From: Rhizohabitans arisaemae
GTDB lineage: Bacteria; Actinomycetota; Actinomycetes; Streptosporangiales; Streptosporangiaceae
Length of the DNA stretch: 64,000 nt
Reading direction: 5' to 3'
Assembly (NCBI RefSeq): GCF_025996515.1
Contig: NZ_BLRH01000021.1
Location: forward strand, 180,690-244,689
Below the pieces are notes generated by a model that had not been told where the DNA came from, did not search any database, and saw only the letters and a list, made by a program, of their open reading frames with translations. Below, in pieces: positions 61,409 through 64,000 of the stretch. How positions within the stretch are numbered: position 1 is the stretch's first letter; every line of letters begins with the position of its first letter. The translations under genes and the position numbers were made by a program.

Positions 61409-61781
61409 AGAGGCCCCCGGAAGTCGTGGATGCGAGACCCCCCGCCCATGCGGGCGCACCGGTGGCCCGAAACTCAGGACGCCCTCGGGGAGCCGCGCCT
61501 GTCATGATCCGCTTGGGCTGATAACTCTAACTTCGACAGGGAATCGGCCAGTCAGAAAGTGTCGTAAATGTCATGGTTAAGTGAGCAAGGTCGGTAAACC
61601 GGTCTTGATTGTGCAAGCAGGCCGCCGCACCTTCCACCCGGAACGGGGTGTCGCGCCGATCCGCTGGTACGGCGTCCGTGCGGCCGGGTTCGCCTCCGAC
61701 CTGGGTGCCCCCGGCACCCGTGGAGAAGTCGCTTCCCGGATCAACGGGAGATTCATCTCGGGATTGGGCTATCATCGTGGT
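61409..61781. other. Divergent gap between glycosyltransferase and metal-sensor genes
   Basis: 373 bp without a convincing gene. The ArsR-type frame is open upstream to 61581, but that part lacks family similarity. Promoters for both flanking genes must lie here; I could not define them. Confidence 0.4.
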
Positions 61782-62174
61782 ATGGCGATGAATCGTGAAG
61801 GTGGTCGATGTGTGAGCGCCGACATCGCCGCCGGGGTCTCCCCGGCGGCGGCGCTGTTCCACTCCCTGGCCGATGAGACCCGGCTGCGCATCGTGCGGCG
61901 GCTGGCCCGCGGTGAGGTGCGCGTGGTGGACCTCACCGCAGAGCTCGGGCTGGCCCAGTCGACCGTGTCCAAGCACCTGGCCTGTCTGCGGGACTGCGAC
62001 CTGGTCGACTACCGCGCCGAAGGCCGGCAGTCGTTCTACTCCCTGACCAGGCCCGAGCTGATCGATCTGCTGACCTCCGCCGAACACCTGCTGGCCGCCA
62101 CCGGCCATGCCGTCACGCTGTGCCCCCGCCACGGCGCCGGGGCACCGGAACCCGGCAGGGAGCCGGTGTCGTGA
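61782..62174 (+). CDS. ArsR/SmtB-family metal sensor (CmtR-like)
   Basis: The 130-residue regulator has the ArsR wHTH (ADETRLRIVRRLARGEVRVV, then LGLAQSTVSKHLACLRDCDL). Cys68 and Cys72 in ACLRDCDL, plus Cys114 near the C-terminus, match the C-x3-C plus distant Cys pattern of the Cd/Pb sensor CmtR. The start is uncertain among ATG 61782, ATG 61788 and GTG 61812. Its stop overlaps the cation-transporter gene by four bases. Metal binding should release it from DNA and allow expression of the efflux gene. Confidence 0.87.
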   Translation: MAMNREGGRCVSADIAAGVSPAAALFHSLADETRLRIVRRLARGEVRVVDLTAELGLAQSTVSKHLACLRDCDLVDYRAEGRQSFYSLTRPELIDLLTSAEHLLAATGHAVTLCPRHGAGAPEPGREPVS

Positions 62175-62869
62175 CAGTCCTGCCGAACCTTGGTCCGGCC
62201 CCGGCCCGCCGCGCCCTGCTGCGCCGCCGGATCCGGCTGCTGACGGGGGCAACCATCGCCTACAACACGGTCGAGGCCGCGGTGGCCGTCACCGCCGGGG
62301 CCGTCGCCTCATCCGCCGCCTTGATCGGGTTCGGCCTGGACTCGATCGTCGAGGTGACCTCGGCCGCCGCGGTGGCCTGGCAGTTCTCCCGGCCCGATCA
62401 CGAGAAGCGGGAGCGGGCCACCCTGCGCGTCATCGCGATCTCGTTCTTCGCCCTCGCCGCCTACGTCACCGTCGACGCGGTGAGCGCCCTCGGCGGTGGC
62501 GGCGAGGCCGAGCACTCCACGCCCGGTCTGGTGCTCGCCGGACTGTCCCTGCTCGTCATGCCGTTCCTGTCGGCCGCACAGCGCCGCGCGGGCCGCGAAC
62601 TCGGCTCGGCTTCGGCCGTGGCCGACTCCAAGCAGACGCTGCTGTGCACCTACCTGTCGGCGGTGCTGCTCGCCGGGTTGGCGCTCAACAGCCTGTTCGG
62701 CTGGTCGTGGGCCGATCCGATCGCCGCCTTGACGATCGCCGCGGTCGCGGTCAAGGAAGGCCGCGACGCCTGGCGCGGTAAGGCCTGCTGCGCCGTACCC
62801 GCCGCGGCCTCCGAGGCCGGTACCTGCTCGGACGGCTGCTCCACATCCCCTCAGGAGGTCAATCGATGA
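62171..62869 (+). CDS. Cation transporter (CDF-like) with cysteine-rich C-terminus
   Basis: The 232-residue protein has five to six membrane helices and the CDF-like metal site GFGLDSIVEVTSAA. A second site is likely in ASAVADSKQTLLCTYLSAV. The C-terminus is rich in cysteine (KACCAVPAAASEAGTCSDGC), suggesting a thiol metal-binding tail. It overlaps the sensor gene (GTGA) and the DUF3703 gene (ATGA). The three genes recur together in actinomycetes and are probably for heavy-metal export; the exact ion is unknown. Confidence 0.83.
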   Translation: MTVLPNLGPAPARRALLRRRIRLLTGATIAYNTVEAAVAVTAGAVASSAALIGFGLDSIVEVTSAAAVAWQFSRPDHEKRERATLRVIAISFFALAAYVTVDAVSALGGGGEAEHSTPGLVLAGLSLLVMPFLSAAQRRAGRELGSASAVADSKQTLLCTYLSAVLLAGLALNSLFGWSWADPIAALTIAAVAVKEGRDAWRGKACCAVPAAASEAGTCSDGCSTSPQEVNR

Positions 62870-63216
62870 TCGGTCGCCCGATGCCCGCCGCCGTGCGGGC
62901 CGCCTACCGCGCCGAGATGGGCGCGGCCCGTACCGCCGCCGAGCCGGCCGCGCGGTGGCGGCACCTGGAACGGGCCCACATCCTGTCCCAGCCCTGGCCG
63001 TGGCCGCACACCCGCAACCACGTCGCCATGTTCGCCCTTGCCCTGCGGCAGCGCGATCGGCGCGAAGCGCTCGGCCAGGTGGTCCGCATCATCGTGGCCG
63101 CCCCGGGCTCGGCACTGGGCCGTTACCCCGAAGGCAACACCGGCCGGGCCGGCGTCGGACTCACCGTGCCCATGCCGGTGCCCGAAGACCTGGCCGCGGT
63201 GCTGGCGACGGCCTGA
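62866..63216 (+). CDS. DUF3703 family protein
   Basis: The 116-residue soluble protein matches DUF3703: HLERAHILSQPWPWPHTRNH is the family's core motif, with three histidines that could bind metal. It overlaps the transporter gene by four bases and completes the metal-response operon. DUF3703 genes often sit beside ArsR-type sensors and cation transporters; biochemical function is unknown. Confidence 0.85.
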   Translation: MIGRPMPAAVRAAYRAEMGAARTAAEPAARWRHLERAHILSQPWPWPHTRNHVAMFALALRQRDRREALGQVVRIIVAAPGSALGRYPEGNTGRAGVGLTVPMPVPEDLAAVLATA

Positions 63217-63240
63217 GCCGGGCCGGTGCCGACCGGGACA

Positions 63241-63672
63241 TCAGCTTTCGGTCGTGGCCTGGGCCTGGATCGGAATGCGCTTCCCCTCCGGCTTGGGCTC
63301 GCCGAGTTTGACGCTGACCTCAAGAACGCCCTTGTCGTAGGTCGCCCGGACATCCTCCTCGTCCACCCCGGCCGGCAGGGTGAGCGAACGCTCGAAGGAT
63401 CCGTAGCGGAACTCGGTCCGGTGCGGGTCCTTGTGCTCGTCCCGCCGCTCGGCCCGGACGTTCAGCACACCGTTGGTCACGGTGATCTCGACGTCGCGTT
63501 CCGGGTCGATACCCGGCAACTCGGCTCGGAGCACGTACCGCCCGTCGTCCACGTAGTCCTCGAACTTGATGGGCTGCGTTTCGGCGGTCCGCATCGCGGC
63601 GAACGGAAATTCCAGCCAGTCGAACAGCTCGGGCATAAGTCCCCGCTGCTGACGAAGCATCGGCATACTCAT
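63241..63672 (-). CDS. Small heat-shock protein Hsp20
   Basis: The 143-residue protein has the alpha-crystallin domain (about 38-130): IKFEDYVDDGRYVLRAELPG, then FRYGSFERSLTLPAGVD and the GVLEVSV motif. It resembles the actinobacterial 18-kDa antigen type. The short N-terminal arm starts MSMPMLRQQ, and the C-terminus has an IPIQ motif that normally links subunits. It is a holdase chaperone for unfolded proteins. I saw no HspR-type CTTGAGT operator upstream. Confidence 0.92.
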   Translation of the reverse strand: MSMPMLRQQRGLMPELFDWLEFPFAAMRTAETQPIKFEDYVDDGRYVLRAELPGIDPERDVEITVTNGVLNVRAERRDEHKDPHRTEFRYGSFERSLTLPAGVDEEDVRATYDKGVLEVSVKLGEPKPEGKRIPIQAQATTES

Positions 63673-63741
63673 GGGAACCCCCCCTGTCTCCTCGTGGTAC
63701 TCCCACCTTCCATTACACCGCGCGACCCTCCTTGATCGCAG

Positions 63742-63775
63742 GGTCGGAGGTCCCGACCTCGGAGGACCTCCGACC
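63742..63775 (-). terminator. Hairpin downstream of the SDR gene
   Basis: GGTCGGAGGTCC (63742-63753) pairs exactly with GGACCTCCGACC (63764-63775) across ten bases. It lies 26 bp past the SDR stop (63802, minus strand) and upstream of hsp20. No T-run follows, so it is a likely but not classical terminator. Confidence 0.55.
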
Positions 63776-63801
63776 GAGGGGCAAAGGGTGCCGCTCCCGA
63801 A

Positions 63802-64000
63802 TCAGTCGTCGCCCACGAAGTTGGCGCCGATGTCGAGGGCCATGGCGCCGTTGCCGGCCAGGAGGCCGCCGTCGACGGGCAGGTCGATCCCGGTGATCCA
63901 GGAGGCGCGCTCGCTCACCAGGAAGGACACCGCCTGGGCCACGTCGTCCACGGTGCCCACCCGGCCCATCGGGTACCAGGCGGCGGCGCGGTGCAGGGTG
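63802..64000 (-). CDS. Short-chain dehydrogenase/reductase (C-terminal part, cut by window edge)
   Basis: The last ~66 codons of an SDR are present, ending at TGA 63802-63804. MGRVGTVDDVAQAVSFLVSE, then SWITGIDLPVDGGLLAGNGA, is the classical SDR C-terminal block (E/D-D-VA...VSFL, ITG-x-x-x-x-VDGG). The catalytic YxxxK and nucleotide-binding parts lie outside the window. SDRs oxidise or reduce carbonyls with NAD(P). The substrate cannot be read. Confidence 0.85.
   Translation of the reverse strand, partial: TLHRAAAWYPMGRVGTVDDVAQAVSFLVSERASWITGIDLPVDGGLLAGNGAMALDIGANFVGDD

Noticed and set aside
61581-61781. 67-codon N-terminal extension of the ArsR-type gene
   Set aside because: The extension has no similarity to the family and would make it far longer than ArsR proteins. 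The downstream starts fit the normal length of 105-130 residues.
1-64000. CRISPR arrays, tRNA or rRNA genes, complete insertion sequences, phage att sites
   Set aside because: No regularly spaced identical repeats, no cloverleaf or rRNA-like stretch, and no transposase or integrase gene were seen on reading both strands. The IS30-like HTH at 56174-56959 lacks a catalytic domain.

Overview
The window is very GC-rich with G/C-ending codons, many GTG/TTG starts and 4-nt start/stop overlaps. Together with the PcaL fusion, LAL-type LuxR and MAB_1171c-type genes this points to a filamentous actinomycete, probably of the Streptosporangiales. That placement is an inference, because no rRNA or other phylogenetic marker lies in the window. 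I found no tRNA, rRNA, CRISPR array or intact transposon.

Layout. (1) 1-7223: the edge of a lipopeptide biosynthetic cluster on the minus strand: PhyH/SCP2-like oxygenase, fatty-acyl-AMP ligase, and an NRPS beginning with a carrier domain and a condensation domain. A giant LuxR (LAL) regulator is divergent from it across a long AT-rich gap. (2) 7439-12587: a DUF885 protein, then an accessory island with a DarTG DNA-ADP-ribosylation toxin-antitoxin pair, an unknown gene beside its decayed paralogue, and an orphan gene 3' end with a strong terminator. (3) 12588-21864: a protocatechuate ortho-cleavage cluster, with a double-length IclR regulator divergent from pcaIJ-F-HG-B-L. (4) 22337-27684: an XRE repressor / ImmA-IrrE protease / MAB_1171c membrane protein module, divergent from two tandemly duplicated secreted S1 proteases.

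(5) 28185-41746: a 13-gene co-directional catabolic operon. It holds a HyuA/HyuB-type ATP-dependent enzyme (HyuB with a C-terminal zinc-ribbon extension), LigAB-type extradiol dioxygenase, MarR, a ribose-type ABC importer, IclR, a dienelactone hydrolase, two paralogous alpha/beta hydrolases and a class II aldolase/decarboxylase. No described pathway that I know has this exact set, so it is the best candidate for an undescribed system.

(6) 42018-43433: a small secreted protein and a PadR/membrane-protein pair. (7) 43589-51553: ROK regulator, sugar ABC importer, GH15 and GH31 enzymes, probably for alpha-glucoside or isomalto-oligosaccharide use. (8) 51614-56959: a NarL-type two-component system, a secreted peptidase, a membrane protein/TetR pair with twin palindromic operators, and an unusual HTH regulator. 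(9) 57422-61408: tandem duplicated cytochromes P450 and a GT4 glycosyltransferase. (10) 61782-64000: a CmtR-like metal sensor / cation transporter / DUF3703 operon, Hsp20, and the C-terminus of an SDR. Several intergenic regions carry copies of a short GC-rich repeat family built around GGTACGGCCTGCGGC.
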